A DNA stretch of 64,000 nt from Vigna angularis. Its lineage: Eukaryota > Streptophyta > Magnoliopsida > Fabales > Fabaceae. The notes under the pieces are model-generated. The model had not been told where the DNA came from. It did no database searches and saw only the letters and a program-made list of their open reading frames with translations. How positions within the stretch are numbered: position 1 is the first letter of the stretch; each line of letters begins with the position of its first letter. The stretch is taken from contig NC_068977.1 in assembly GCF_016808095.1 (NCBI RefSeq), forward strand, positions 11,406,479 through 11,470,478. Direction: 5' to 3'. Position numbers and translations under genes: made by a program. Below are positions 1 through 13,000 of this stretch, piece by piece.

Positions 1-600
1 TTGTTGCCAAAGACAGGCATGTCACTAATAGAAGCTGAAAAGGCCACCCATTCGATTGTTGCCACAAAATGAAAGTAAATTAAAATAAAAAATTATAAAA
101 TAATAAACAATAATAATGTCTAACTTTACGCCTAAAAAGCGTGACATTTTTGGGAGAAAAAGCGAAAGAAGAAAAGTGCATTACGGGAACAGAACATAGA
201 GAGAGGAAACAGTCCAAATAGTTAACGGAGAGAAACGTCGTCACCAGAGAAAACTTGTAGAACGCTTGAATCTACATTGCCAAAAACAAATCACTCGTTC
301 ATGCATCTAAACCAAAGTGCTTCTGCCCTAATCTCTCACGAACCCTAATTCAAAGCTCCAATCTTCTTCCCCAATCTGATTTCGAATTGGCAATTGCATA
401 GAAAGGGGCTGTTGTAGTTAATTTAGATTCTTTTGACTACTTTTCCCTTATTTAAATTTTAATTCCCCTCTTTGCACTCTATTTTTTAATTCACAAATTA
501 AAAAAATACAATTCACACACGTTTTTAATGTCACGTCATTTAAAAAGACATTATCAGCATGCCAAGTAACATTCTCCGTAACGATGTTTTTTATTTGTTA
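1..600. other. gene-leader-like sequence, no coding exon found
   Basis: No coding region was found. Positions 180-420 contain purine-rich then CT-rich sequence with several 'ccctaat'-type motifs (for example near 330-350), the texture of a plant 5' untranslated leader on the + strand. No ATG-led exon with a good splice site follows before repeats begin near 600. It may be the severed 5' end of a gene, or the start of a gene transcribed leftwards out of the window. Confidence 0.25.
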
Positions 601-1370
601 AATTTTGTGTGCAAATGTAAATCTGTTAAAGTTTAAGGAAAAGTTTAACCGATTACATTAATTGCTTAATCGATTAAAATGTGTTAGAGTTCAAAAATCT
701 ATAAATAGACGCATTGCTCTCTGTACTTCAAAAATTTTATGATTCATAACTTTCATAATTAACTTGATTGTTGAGATTTTAATTGTAGGAGCGTCCTGAA
801 TTTCTTGAAGAATCAAGATTGCTTCATTGGAAGGAAATACTTAAAGATTCTTCGAAGAACTTAGTGCTTTCATATAGCTGATCGTTTATGCACATTGAGG
901 TGTACTTCTTCAGATCAGTGTTCTTATACCATCAATGTTGATTGTGTCCCTGTTGTTGCGGCTAGGAATAGGACTTGGTGAAGTTCTTTTACTTAGAGTT
1001 GAGATTGCTCTAAGGGTGACAAAAAGTGAGTGATCTTTCTGGGTGTATGTTATAGTTGATATTGAGTTAGAAAGGAGAGTACATTTGAGAGGATTGTTCT
1101 ATGTATGTCTTGCTTGTAAGAACTCTATCAATATAGTGGACCCCTTCATTTAATGTTGATTGAAGGAAGACTGGGCGTAGGCATTGGGCCAAACGAGTAT
1201 AAACAACTGTGTGAATCTCTCTATCCCTTCTCTTTTACATTGCTCTTATTCTTGATTGATTGCATCCCAAGAAAACATCAAAGATTTCAAAAAGTTTTTT
1301 AAAGAACAATTTTTTAAAGGGGAAAACCAATTCACCCCCTCTTGGTTAAGAGTATTGGCTCAATGTTTTC
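600..1370 (+). mobile_element. LTR fragment of a retroelement (3' end of LTR and first internal bases)
   Basis: The stretch reads like the distal part of a long plant LTR: a stress-type 'ctataaatagacgc' TATA region near 700, a long GT-rich transcribed part, then 'gactgggcgtaggcattgggcc' near 1170 and 'ccaattcaccccctcttgg' near 1330. The last motif is the reverse complement of the end of the LTRs at 57.7 kb and 61.0 kb ('ccaaaagggggatgaattgg'), so it may be a distant relative in the opposite orientation. No target repeat or coding part was found. Confidence 0.4.
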
Positions 1371-1732
1371 TACAAATGCAAATAAAAAACAAAAGCAAAT
1401 AAAAAATTAGAGATAACCTAAACACACCCAAAACAGAAAAAAACTTCTCATGAGCAAAATAACAAATAATTAGAAATGACTAAGAGAAACAAGAAAATTT
1501 AGCACAGATTCAATGGTCGTTAAAAGAAAAAGATAGACAAATTTGAATTGACATAACTAAGAAATCAACAAAGAGATAAAACCAAAACTAAAGAATATCC
1601 AATGGAGCAACAATTAGCAAAGGAGAAAACCAAATTAACCACATGAACCCTATTAAATACATATGAATAACATTTAATAATAATTTTCAATTGTGATATC
1701 ATTAATAATAACAGTTATTATAATATAAATGG

Positions 1733-2087
1733 TTAAATATGTTTTTAATCCCTAAACTTGGATACAAAATTAAAATTCTTATATCAAACTTTCATAATTT
1801 TAGTAAACAAACAAATAGACATAATTCTTTTACCAAACGATGTTAACTTTCTTTTGTGTTAAATGGTATTTTAGATTGACATTTGAGTTGGAATGTATTA
1901 AAAGGTATAAACAATTCAAATGTTAACTTATAACATCATTTAACATTTAAAAAAAACATTAATACCAATGAATTGAAATAAGTGTACATTCTTTCATTTT
2001 TAAAATTTTAAAATCAAAAAAATATTAAAGTTTAAAACACGAATTACACTATGCATCTAAATTCAGTAACTATAAACATATTTAATA
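1733..2087. repeat. MITE-like element with degenerate terminal inverted repeats
   Basis: The left end reads 'taaatatgtttttaatccctaaacttgg' and the right end, read backwards, 'aaatatgtttatagttactgaattt'. They match over about 28 bases with a few changes. The interior is AT-rich with no open frame. Size and ends fit the abundant legume MITEs whose tips read 'aaatatgtttttagtccct'. Target-site repeats are not clear. Confidence 0.45.
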
Positions 2088-2302
2088 AAAATATAAATAA
2101 TTAACAGATATATTAGTTTCTTATATTTTTTTTAAGACATGTGATATATATCATCTTAGGCATCTTTTAAATAATTATTCAACCTTTTGGTAATAGACAT
2201 AAATAATTAAAATTACAACATAATATTAAGAATAAGAAATAATAATTTTTTATTTTAAAATACAAAAACATATTTTATACGCTAATCGCAACACATTTAA
2301 GC

Positions 2303-2306
<4 letters not shown>

Positions 2307-2346
<40 letters not shown>
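2307..2346. repeat. (TA)20 microsatellite
   Basis: A perfect run of about 20 TA units inside very AT-rich, gene-free DNA (about 1.4-3.2 kb). Nothing else is recognisable in this stretch. Confidence 0.9.
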
Positions 2347-2351
<5 letters not shown>

Positions 2352-2790
2352 ACAATTTAATAAACAAATCATAATCTCACATTAATTATAATTGATAACA
2401 TATCATACATACACATTTACGGTATAGTTTCATCAATTATAAACAATAACATTTTTATCAATGTCATCTTTAAAAACATTTTCTTTAAGAAAACTCAATA
2501 CAAATTTAAATTTATATTATATATATAGTTATTAATAAAAATAATTACGTTTTTAATTATTTAGTAACTACATATTTTACTACTAAATTTATCTTTAGTA
2601 ATATAAATTATTTTATTCTTTTCTCTTTTAAGTTTTATCATTATTTTTTAAAAATCCAATTAATCTATTTTTAATAAAAATACATCAATACTAAAATCAT
2701 AAAAAACTATTTATTTTACAATTAATCTTCATAACTATATTTTTGAAAATTTAGTAACACTTTTTTAATTTTAAGAATAATTACTCAATT

Positions 2791-3458
2791 TTTTATAGGA
2801 GATTTACACTAGTATTTATAAAAATAATATTGCTATAAGACATAATATTGATTTTTTAAATTTTTAATAACTGTTTCGGTAGATGTTGCCTTCCTTATGT
2901 CTGGACTCCTCTTTAATATTTAGTGAATGGTTATCATTATTGAGTATTTAGAAGTGTGAGTCGGACGTGAATGAAATTGGCTTTTGACCATGTCATTGTA
3001 TTTATAAGTGCGCTTCATAGATAAAATAATAACAAACTTATCTGAAGATTCGGTTGGTTATTGATAAACAACTTATCAATATCTTTAATTACATATTCTT
3101 GATTATTTTATCATCGGATAGACTATTGGCCCAATAACTTAAACGCTGGTCCAATTGCAACCTAATCTTTAAATGTCGGCCCAATTGCAGCCTAATCTTT
3201 GACTTGGTTTACTATAACGGATGAACCAGACGGTCTTGAGTGGATGGACCAAACTGTTTAACCGTTTGGTCTCTATAACTCTTTTTTTTTCTTTTTATAG
3301 GAGATTTACACTAGTGTTTATAAAAACAATATTGCTAGAAGACATAATATTGATTTTTTTTTTAATAACAATAACTCATTTTTTCTCTTTTTATAGGAGA
3401 TTTACACTAATATATATAAAAATAATATTTCTATATGACATAATATTGTGTGTGTCGT
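2791..3458. repeat. three copies of a ~70-bp unit (2791-2857, 3292-3359, 3387-3450)
   Basis: The unit starts 'tttttataggagatttacac', continues 'tagtntttataaaaanaatattgct' and ends 'gacataatattgattt'. Copies two and three stand in tandem (period about 96 bp); copy one lies 0.5 kb upstream. The small frame over 3221-3478 is only a by-product of the repeat. The origin is unknown; it may be part of a decayed transposon. Confidence 0.75.
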
Positions 3459-3586
3459 GTGGATGTGTGAAATATTGACGTAAGTACGTAAGAAATTACA
3501 ATGATATAACAAATTTTAAATAAAAAACTTAAAAAAAAAAAAAAAAAAGAAGATTTTGATTTTGTTCTCTGAGCGTATCTAAAATT

Positions 3587-4587
3587 AGGGCAACCTCGAA
3601 CCCTGAAAGCTGTTCCTTATAAAAAGCTCCTAAGCGCCTCCAGTTTCTGTCCGTCTTCCATTCGTGCTGAAGCTGAAAGTAAAGGCGAAGGCAAGACGTG
3701 TTACTCTCTTTCTGGTATTATTCAACTCTTTCTCTCACTTTCTCTTTAACCCATTTACTTTCTTCAATTAAGTTTAAGTTACAGCAATTTTTAATCAACC
3801 CTTCATTACCCTGTTTTTATTTTCTTTGAATTTAGGTGATTTGGTGACTTGAATTGATTTCACTTAACTTGTTCTGAATTCAAATTAGGGTTGTGCACAA
3901 TTAGTTTCAGTAATGTATGTATCAGGAGTGTGTTGGTAAATGGTGAGAGCATGACAGCAACTAATTTTTAGTCAAGATTATATATACGGTCCTTCATTTT
4001 TTTTCAGTTTTTGGATTTTTGGTATGCAGATATTGTGGCTGCTAGCTCAGCTAGTGAGAATTAAAGGGGGCTAGAGAGGGAGAGAGAAAAGTGTTTCAGT
4101 TGTTATCTCATGCTTATTGTAATGAAAATTGGGAGATTGGTGGTGTTTTATCTCCATTTAGGTTTATGGTCATGCAGCTTTCAAGTTTTTTACCCTTGCG
4201 ACGTTAATGAATATTGGTTTGGGTTGAGGTGACAGTTGTTCGTATTAGGAATTCGAAAAATATGTTCACTCTGATATTACCTTTTAGCTCACTAAGTGAG
4301 AATTAATGAATATAGGGAGTGGAGAACTGGAAAACTATTAGTTGTTGACACCTTCTTTTGTCTGGGTCTTCCTTACTGAAATTGAATTTGGTGGTTTTTT
4401 ATTTCTACTTTTAAAATTATTGGAAGTCTTTTTAATTTCTTTTACCGTAATCTTGTTGTGAATACGGGTTGGTTGTCACTTGCCTTCTAATAGGATTTGG
4501 GGAACATTTTTCGCTGTGATTTTTACTTTTGTTTACTAAGCTAAGGTTCTGATAGTGGTCCTTATGTGGTGAAACAGATTGAACAAA
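3587..4587 (+). promoter_or_regulatory. RPS7 promoter, leader and probable leader intron
   Basis: A TATA-like 'ccttataaaaagc' stands near 3615 and is followed by a CT-rich probable start region (about 3640-3665). A donor-like 'tctg|gtatta' at 3714/3715 and an acceptor 'gaaacag|attgaac' ending at 4577 would remove a leader intron of about 0.86 kb and leave 10 untranslated bases before the ATG. Leader introns are common in plant ribosomal protein genes. The donor is a guess; the acceptor is good. Confidence 0.5.
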
Positions 4588-5580
4588 ATGTACACATCGA
4601 GGAAGAAAATTCACAAGGATAAGGATGCAGAGCCCACTGAACTTGAAGAGACAGTTGCACAGGTTATTGCTCTTTTCCTGTTTCGTTAGAATGATTTATT
4701 TCACGAATTCATGATTATTATTTATATTGAAACCGTGGTATTTGATGACTGTGCAGTACTTATTTGACTTGGAGAATACCAACCAGGATCTGAAAAGTGA
4801 CTTGAAGGATCTCTATATTAATCAAGCAATGTAAGGATGTTGCAAATAATCAATTGATGTATTCTTGGTTATAGAAGTTTTTCTCGGCAGAATGACATTT
4901 TTCTCCTGCAGTCAAATGGATGTGGCCAATAATCGCAAGGCTGTAGTCATCTATGTGCCTTTCAGATTGAGAAAAGCATTCCACAAGATTCATCTCCGAC
5001 TTGTCAGGGAGTTGGAGAAGAAATTTAGCGGGAAGGTTGTATTTTACTTCAATATATCTTGATACAAACAAATTTGTCTTTGATTTTCTTTTCTATTTCC
5101 CCCCTTATGTACGTATTTGCCATATCACTTCATGGTTATAGTGAGTTCAAGGAACACTAAATTGTATTATTAACAGAAGAATGTATATCAAATGGCAGGA
5201 TGTTATTATGATTGCCACAAGGAGGATCGTGCGGCCACCAAAGAAGGGCTCTGCCGTTCAGCGTCCCAGGACCCGGACATTGACTGCAGTTCATGATGCC
5301 ATGCTAGAGGATGTTGTATATCCTGCAGAGATTGTTGGAAAAAGGGCCAGATATAGAATTGATGGCTCAAAAATAGTGAAGGTAATTGCTTGTGAAGTTT
5401 TCATTATTTTGAATTTATCAACTTATAAGTTGTTTCTTTTTGACAATTTTTATATTGAAGGTTTTCTTGGATCCCAAGGAGCGAAATAACACCGAGTACA
5501 AGCTGGAGACTTTTTCTGGAGTTTACAGGAAGCTTACAGGAAAAGATGTAGTATTTGATTATCCAGGCACAGAAGCCTAA
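4588..5580 (+). CDS. RPS7: 40S ribosomal protein eS7 (RPS7), five coding exons
   Basis: Structural protein of the small cytosolic ribosomal subunit, needed for 18S rRNA maturation and 40S assembly. Coding exons are 4588-4662, 4757-4830, 4912-5035, 5199-5381 and 5461-5580; all introns have GT..AG ends and phases agree. The joined frame is 191 codons, the usual length. Recognisable family blocks are '[18 protein letters not shown]' (about residues 28-45), '[20 protein letters not shown]' and '[13 protein letters not shown]' in the middle, '[12 protein letters not shown]', and '[13 protein letters not shown]' near the C-terminus. The start is the first ATG after the leader acceptor and gives the usual short basic N-terminus. 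All exons look intact, so this is a plausible functional gene. It is isolated from neighbours by repeats. Confidence 0.96.
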
Positions 5581-5819
5581 TAAGCTCCTGGGTTTAAAGG
5601 AGGATAGTTTTTTTTTTCAGTTTTTGTTAGAACCACACATTGTTAAAACAATATCCAAAATTTTGACTTCTGGAACTTTTTATTTGCTGCTTCTTTTACT
5701 TGATGACATTAAAATTACTAAGGAGTACTTCCTGTTCCCAAATCACCATTTTTTTCTTTAATAATAGGAATGTAAAAATGTGATGCAAGTATTTTGGATT
5801 TACTATTCTAGGGAAGATT

Positions 5820-6230
5820 TATGATTTTTACAATTAGGAATGGGTGTGGAAGGTATTTTCAAGTTTGGAATTGACTTTCCAAACACATTTCAAAAATGTT
5901 TTTTTATATTCTGAAACAATTATTCTAGAAGGTATTTTCAAATCTGAAAATACATTCCAGACTAAGAAATACATTCTGGAACACAAAAGTTTTCAAAATC
6001 AGGGTTCTGGAAGTCATTTCTAGATTTGAAAATCTATTCCGAATCACTTGCTTCGGAAATTTTTTTATGGGATGTTCCGAAATAGAAAAAATTCCTACAA
6101 CACTTACCTAAAGGTATTTCAAGATTCGGAAATATATTCCAAAACACTTGTTATGGAAATTTTTTCTTATGTTTTGGATGAATATTTTGAAAGGTGTTTT
6201 CCAGATTTGGAAATACCTTATGAAACATCC
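5820..6230. repeat. degenerate 'ttctggaaatacattcc' repeat tract
   Basis: Past the RPS7 3' untranslated region the sequence repeats, in both orientations, short motifs around 'tctggaa', 'gaaatacattcc' and 'aacac' about every 40-60 bases. A similar tract lies at 42930-43420. It could be a decayed minisatellite or MITE array. There is no coding potential; the small frame 6048-6278 follows from the repeat. Confidence 0.45.
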
Positions 6231-6299
6231 AAAGTAAGAATATGTAGGGATGTTTACTATATTTTTAATGAAGGATAATTTGGAGACTTTCGTTAAGAA

Positions 6300-6520
6300 A
6301 TGAATTTTAAGTTTAACTTAACTTTACAAAATCGGTTTGTAAAGTGAGATTTACACATATTTATATATTATAAATTGGTTTTATTTTTAGTTTAGGTGAG
6401 ACTTTCAACACTTCCTCTCACCTCGAGGTATAGACATTATCTCGAACGTGAGACTAGATATTAATAGGTGATCCGATAACAGTCTTGGAACAATATGTTC
6501 AATATATTGCTAAGATATGT
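6300..6520 (-). mobile_element. decayed TRIM remnant
   Basis: The text 'aaaatcggtttgtaaagtgag', 'gtgagactttcaacac' and 'cctcgaggtatagacattatctc' corresponds, reversed, to the LTR and internal parts of the TRIM elements at 48.7 and 55.1 kb. Only fragments remain and ends are unclear. Confidence 0.45.
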
Positions 6521-7740
6521 TTTAACTTGGTTCAATGGACTTTATTGGCTTGTAAGATGATGTTTACACTTACTTCTATATGGTATGCTTACCTTAAACA
6601 TTCAACAAAATCACAAAAACATTCAATAAAATCACAATCAAACAAGCATATTTAAATCAGAATCACACAATCACAACCTATGACAAAATAAGCAAAATAC
6701 AAGACTATGACAAAACAAAATTGGATTTCGAAATTAAAGACTCAACAATGGAATTCTACTGATTAAAATGATGAAATAATGGACTCGAAGTTGTAAAACA
6801 CGGACTCACACATACAAAACCTACTGAATTAGAACAAAATTCAATGAAACAATGCAAAACAGAACAAAACATAAAAGGATTCATCTAAGCAACACAAAAA
6901 TAGGAAAGCACTTAGCTCAGTACTAGAACCGTGTCTTTGAATACCACATGATGACTTGCTTTAAGGGGGGCTAGAAAGTCCATCCTTCACAGTGCGAAGA
7001 GCCAAACAATAACTCTTTGAAATGGAAGCGCAAGGTACAACGAAATATGAAGGTGTGTGATGTGTATGATTGATTTATGGTGAATGTGTGGTGAAATCTA
7101 GCTCAGAAGGTCTACCAACTAAGGAAGGAAGCTAAATGGGAAGGAGAAGAATTTATATTCAAAGTGACTTTCAAGCAAGGAGGTGTTGAAGTCATCTCAA
7201 CAACGTATCACCTAATTGCATTCAAAAGTGATTCACAAAGGGGTGGGGTACGAAATTTATAGGTGATTCAACACCCCTGCACGAGTCTTGCTGATAATCA
7301 ACCACCATTCACGGATCAAGTGACACGTAATTGACATGTGATTCAAGTGTTAACTTCAAAGAAATGCACAAAATACACATGCTCAAAATTATGTAATCTA
7401 CAAGCTACCATTGAGTGCAAGGCAGTGGTTGTTATATGCCGAATGGCTTCTAATCTAAGGACGCTTCCATTCTTCATGGGCTTGAATGGGCTACCTTTGG
7501 TTCATTAGCAACAACAACAACCAACCATAACAGTCCTTGATTCAACAAATATTTTGTTCCACCAACAACAAGTAGTCATCAATTTTGTTACAACTCGAAT
7601 TGCTTACATGCAACAATAACTAGCAGCCACTCATATGGCTCAAATTACCCTACACTAGGAGATTACATTCTTTTCCTTGAGATTTCTAAGCTGTCAATCT
7701 GATTTTTTTGTTCTCTCCTCTACATATGCGTAAACTGTTT
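6520..7740. other. gene-free stretch, unrecognised repeat-like DNA
   Basis: No coding frame or RNA gene was recognised. It starts with a CA-rich, G-poor part (6590-6900) and then turns mixed, with no clear terminal repeats. The texture resembles the non-coding part of a decayed LTR element, but nothing identifies it. Confidence 0.3.
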
Positions 7741-9700
7741 TGTGCTTACAATTAGGACATGCTTAGTGGTCTAAATGGTGTTTAATATTCGCTTAGTTGA
7801 TTAACCTGTGTTCTGCAGAATTGATTAGATATATGCATTGTGTTTGCTTAATTCGCAATTTTGAAGATCAAATTAACCTTCGCTTAATTGGTTAATTCGT
7901 GTTGGATTAGGGTGAGAGAAACATGTAATTTGTTGTTAATCAAGGATAGGAAACATTGCAATTGAACTAGTGACCAACCATTTTTAATCGTTGTTTAATT
8001 TAAGGTATTTTCTATGTTTAATTGAATTGGTGAAACTGTTCAACCCCTCCTTCACTACGTGTTTGACTCCTTTGACTGAACCAAAAATTGGTCCTTGAGA
8101 GACGACCTAGGAGTCATTCCTTAGCATATTGCATTTTAATTGCAACATCAATTTGAGTTGATCGCGACATTGACGATCACCAAGAGTGGGTGAAACTCAA
8201 CTAGATCGTGTATTAGGAAGATACTGGAGTGTCTAGGGTACTAGGAGTGATGAAGAATACTATGTAATCAGGAGTAGATAAAACTCAATACTAGTTAGAG
8301 TAACGATGGTTACTTAGAGTGACTAGCGAAACCATGAGTAGTGAGAATACTCAGTTGTAATCTTGTTGAAGATTATGGTGGAACTCTCTAAGGTGTTAGA
8401 GGAGACTAGACGTGACTCGATAGAGCAAACCAGTATAAAAACAATTGTGTGTTTATTACTTTATTCTTTCTAAACACTTTACTTACAAGTTTTGCAGTTG
8501 CACATTACTTTAACCACTATAAAAGCTCCTATTACTAAACGTCTTTTATTAAAGAGCTAGTTTTATCAAAACGCTGCAATAAACATATTTAAACGATTGA
8601 AAAACATTTGCTAAAAAGAACTTATAGTTTAAACTAGTTTTCAATGTCGAGCGTTTAACAACTTACGTAAACTTTTCAATCATCGACAAAATTGTTAAAT
8701 TATCTCCTTCACAAAAAGTTTTCCTATAACACTATTCAACTTCTCATTCTAGTATTTCTTCAGGTACTTCATCTGTTATCTCTCAATCATGTGAAAAATA
8801 ATTATTTTTACATCATAGTTAATTAATGAGGTTTTTTAATCTATATGCATATTGATCAAATGAGTATAAAGATTTTTAATTTTGACTGAATTTAGAAACT
8901 TTTATATGATTGAATGAGTTTTCGCTACCAATTGAGAATGTATTTGGATTAGTGGTAAAAACTTTCACAATAATTAATCAAGGTTGATATGTTGTCATTG
9001 ACGCTATCAAATTACTATTACTTTGATTAATAAAATTTAATTGAGAATGTTTTTTGGTTGAATTTATTATGAATAATCTAGAAATGTCTTACTTTTAATT
9101 GAGAATCTACTTTGGTTAATAAGAAGATTGCCATCAAATTAATTAAGAATGTAATTTAATATATTTGAAATCAAAAGTAATAATCAATTGAACAATAATA
9201 TGTGGCTAATCGATGATGAATATATTATGGAAAACCAATGGAATTAGCCTATTTAGTATAATTGCTTTAAATTCTTTTACTTATAACTTCATGAAATTCA
9301 CACTTAAACAATCCTACATATTAATTTCATTAGGATATATTTTACTTTTATCTTTTAGTATTTACATTGTGTTTTAGTAACCTTTTGAGTAGGATTTGAT
9401 AAAAATAAATTATTGAAAAACAATTTCGTATTCGTTGGGAAACGACTCATGGCTAACTTAATCATATGTAGTTTGTTAACGACTAACTTGACAATATTGA
9501 AGGTGTCTTGTTAAGTAATAGTAATTGACAGCGTATCACTCTAACAACTTTGAACTCTCTTGTATTCGGTACTATCTTTCATTTATGTATCTTTGCTTTT
9601 GATGTAAAGTTTGTTAATTGATTTATGCTTAACATTAGATGAATTGATCACTTATCTTACTTCACTAGCTTAAGATAAGTGTGAACTAGTCGTAAGTTGT
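7740..9700 (+). mobile_element. decayed Ty3/gypsy-type LTR and leader fragments
   Basis: The passages 'gtgaaactgttcaacccctcc', 'aaaattggtccttgagagacg' and 'cctaggagtcattccttagc' near 8030-8130, and 'ttcgttgggaaacgactcatgg' near 9430, are typical of LTR ends and leaders of large plant gypsy elements (Athila/Tat type, from memory). No protein-coding part remains. The phrase 'ttgtcattgacgctatcaaatta' at about 8993 also recurs in diverged form near 60915, so related fragments occur at both ends of the window. Confidence 0.4.
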
Positions 9701-10149
9701 GGTTCAATCAGATTTATTGTGGACTTCTAGATGCTAGGAATAAATCTAGGGTATGCAACTAGAGAAAGAGTCTTGCTCTTAATGCAGGTGACTTGTTCGA
9801 GCAATCACTGAAGAATCATGCTAAAGGGTGACAATCATAGGCTCTAGGTGCCAAGGATGGACCTAGAGTAACACCTAAGTGAACTCCTAGGACTTAATCA
9901 TTTGTAACTCCATATTTAGGGTGGATTTGATTCAAGAGAGGTAGAAGTTGTGAAGTTGAACTCTAACACAATTTCCATAAATATGTTTTTCAATACAACT
10001 TAAATGAAGATCAAGATAGTTAAAACATTGTATTTTATGGCAAATCTCTATGGATACAACACTTGTTATACTGCAACAACTCATTACACTTGTTGGTATA
10101 TTTTGGGTGTTGCACAATCACGCCAACATTCTTTCCGTGAGATCCAATT

Positions 10150-12339
10150 TCTGTAGAATTTTCTGAATTAGTTAGTCGATTTTAGCCACAATATAACATC
10201 CCTTTCAGGAGTCTTGTGTAGTTTATAAAACATTTATTAACTTCAAAAATCATTAACTCTGATACATTCGCAAAATAATGAATTAATAAAAACTTTATTT
10301 AATTACCGCGAACTAAAACAAACCAAGTGAAAATCACATTACTCTTAATTCAAAACCATAAGATAATACTTCAAAAACATTACATTAAAATAAAACATTG
10401 TCTTAGACGTATTTTGAAAATCCCCCAAGATATTCTCACGTGTCTCCTCGTTCTAAGCAGCAACAACATTATCTATAATATCATATGCTTCTGCATAACA
10501 ATATAAGTTATACAATCATCGTACACCACAAACAAACAAACAAGGGTGAACTAACAGAACAACATTAGATAATATACAACAATCATACTCACTCATTCTA
10601 CTAAAAATATCCATTACAAGCAATGAGTTCACACCACAATCGTCCCATAAGATCCACATCACCTTCAAGTGATACCAAACCAAATGTCATTCTCCTATAC
10701 CCTACCGTACACAACCTGTTTTTCAAAATAGGGTAGCTCAAGCTATCATGTTGTCACAACAAGGACCTATCTCCCCAACTCTTCAAGGAATTATGAGTAA
10801 AAACTTCGATGCATCACATACTAAGCACTATACTCAACAATGAACCAAAAATCTACGGGCAAAACATCATTCCCTTCTCCACTACTTCACACATGCAAAA
10901 AGGTGTAACACTTGAACCTCTCCTCTTCCACTGCCTCACATAGGTGAAAAGGACCATTTTCACAAACATGAAAGAAACAAACCCCAACTTTATAAGATAC
11001 GACAAGAAGACATAACAACGAACAACAAACAAACATCACTCAACCACAAACACCATAACCAACATCCAACATTACAACCATGTTCCAATACAACACAACA
11101 ACAATCACAACAACTCGGTTAGACACCTTCATAGCTCGACAAACATGCAACTAGCTCAGCCGACACACAAATAACTTGAAAATAATAAAAACACAATTCA
11201 ACACTCATAGAAACAACTCAACAAAGAAAGAAATAACTCGACAACCATAAGCAACAACTTGACCAGGGTCAAAAACCCTAGGCCAACCTCTAGAACAACA
11301 AAATCGAGTTCCAAAACCTCCAAATCGTGGTCTCAAAACAACTCGGTCAAACAACCCGACCAATATAGCCCAGCCCGCCCAACCAACCCAGCTCGACCTA
11401 ACACCCTGACTACTTAGCCCAGCTAACCAACTCGATTACCCAGCCCAACCTAACATTACCCTAGTTTGAAAACACCACAAACTAGCTCAGATTCAACACT
11501 TAACACACAAACAACATGACTTAACAACTTAACCAACATATATTACCATTAAACAATTAGGATTGAAACTTAAGCGTACTAAAAATAGCTTGTCACACTA
11601 CATACATGTATTTAACATATTAGATTCAACTTAAGGCACTAAATGCAACTTTAAGACACATATCAACATTGTTCTAGTACCTGAAACATAGTTCCAAGCC
11701 TAAAAAATACGGATTCAAACTTACCAACAAGAAATAAACCTTAAACATCATGAATCAAGCTTAACGGATCGACTGTCACTCCAAAGCCATAAAATAAACC
11801 ATGTACAATTATACCATAACGTTCAAACACTGCACAAATAAGTTCTTATTACAAAACAAAGCTTTACTCACCAAAAGTGTCACAACACTATGCCTATGAC
11901 ACTATGACAACACTTCTGCACCATTGAAACAATCACGACCAAACCCAAAAATTATCAATCATTAGCATATACTCATTAAAACCAGAATCCATGCATTAAA
12001 CCATCAAAACATGACCATTGCTAGATCAAAATTCGACAGAAATCAACATTCACCAAACCAAATTACAACCAACATATTCCCCTCAACCATAATATTACCC
12101 ACTAACCACATCAGGACACATATAAACATAACACTTGTTTTAAAACATTCATTACACAAAATGAAGGTTCAAGAAGAACAAACACTTTGAACCAAACAAG
12201 AAGATATATAACACATATTTAATCGATAAAACAACATCAAGACATGTAAGGGATGTGATAAACAACTTAGAAATAAAAAGTAGAATGAAGAAGAATAAAT
12301 TATCTTTAGTAAACCATGAGCAACCTAGCCCTGATACCA
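10150..12339 (-). mobile_element. non-coding internal part of an LTR retroelement, A/C-rich strand
   Basis: About 2.2 kb with an extreme lack of G on the + strand and many 'aacaacaacc', 'caactcgacc' and 'cccagcccaacc' motifs. It ends at 'gccctgatacca' (12328-12339), whose reverse complement 'tggtatcagggc' is a good initiator-Met-tRNA primer site. This marks the right end as the 5' side of a minus-strand element. No gag or pol frame could be read, so it is either a non-autonomous element or a long leader. Confidence 0.45.
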
Positions 12340-13000
12340 AATGATGAGATAATGTAGAATGGAGAAAAAGATAATGTACTGTTTGTTTTGACTTGTGTGC
12401 GTTTTCTAGGGAGAGGTGAGACCAACTCGTAAGGAAAGAAGCTTAAAGTAGTATAAAAGAGAGAATTAGTCTAGGGAGATCTAAAACAAGTTAATGTCAC
12501 TCAATTTGGACAACATTCCTTTACTAAACTTAAGTTGAATTTACAAGAGCTAGAGACATTTATTTATAGGCTAAGAAACCCTAAAAGTGGTCTCCATAAA
12601 ATATAGCCAAAAACAATTCAAATCAATCTAGAAATTTGAATGTTGGAGCCAAAAGAGAGCATGTGTCTAGTGTGACTTGCCACCTAAGCAACTCACATGT
12701 TCCTTACCATGGTGCGCTCAAGGAGGAGTCTTGCACTCCACACCTTCTAGGTTTAAGAAACCCTAATTTCATGTATTTCACATCAAGCCCAAAAACTAGG
12801 TCCATCTCCTTTTAGGATCAAACTAGACTATTAGACTCAAGTTTAAACTGTGACCTAAATATAGGGTCCAAATAATAAAACCTATACTTCAAAATATTTT
12901 ATTCTAATATTTACAAAAGAATCTTAAACTAGGTTTTCACATCTTTCTTAATTTATGTAAACATCATCTTGAACTTAATTTAAATGAAGTCTAATGCTCT
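12340..13000 (-). mobile_element. probable LTR beside the primer site at 12.33 kb
   Basis: The sequence adjoining the primer-binding site should be the 5' LTR of the minus-strand element. It contains 'aaagtagtataaaagagag' and 'tttatttataggctaagaaaccc', as expected for transcribed LTR DNA. The outer end and any target repeat could not be fixed. Confidence 0.3.

Noticed and set aside
4850..5071. Minus-strand frame opposite RPS7 exon 3
   Set aside because: Shadow of the eS7 exon; the + strand matches the family along the exon.
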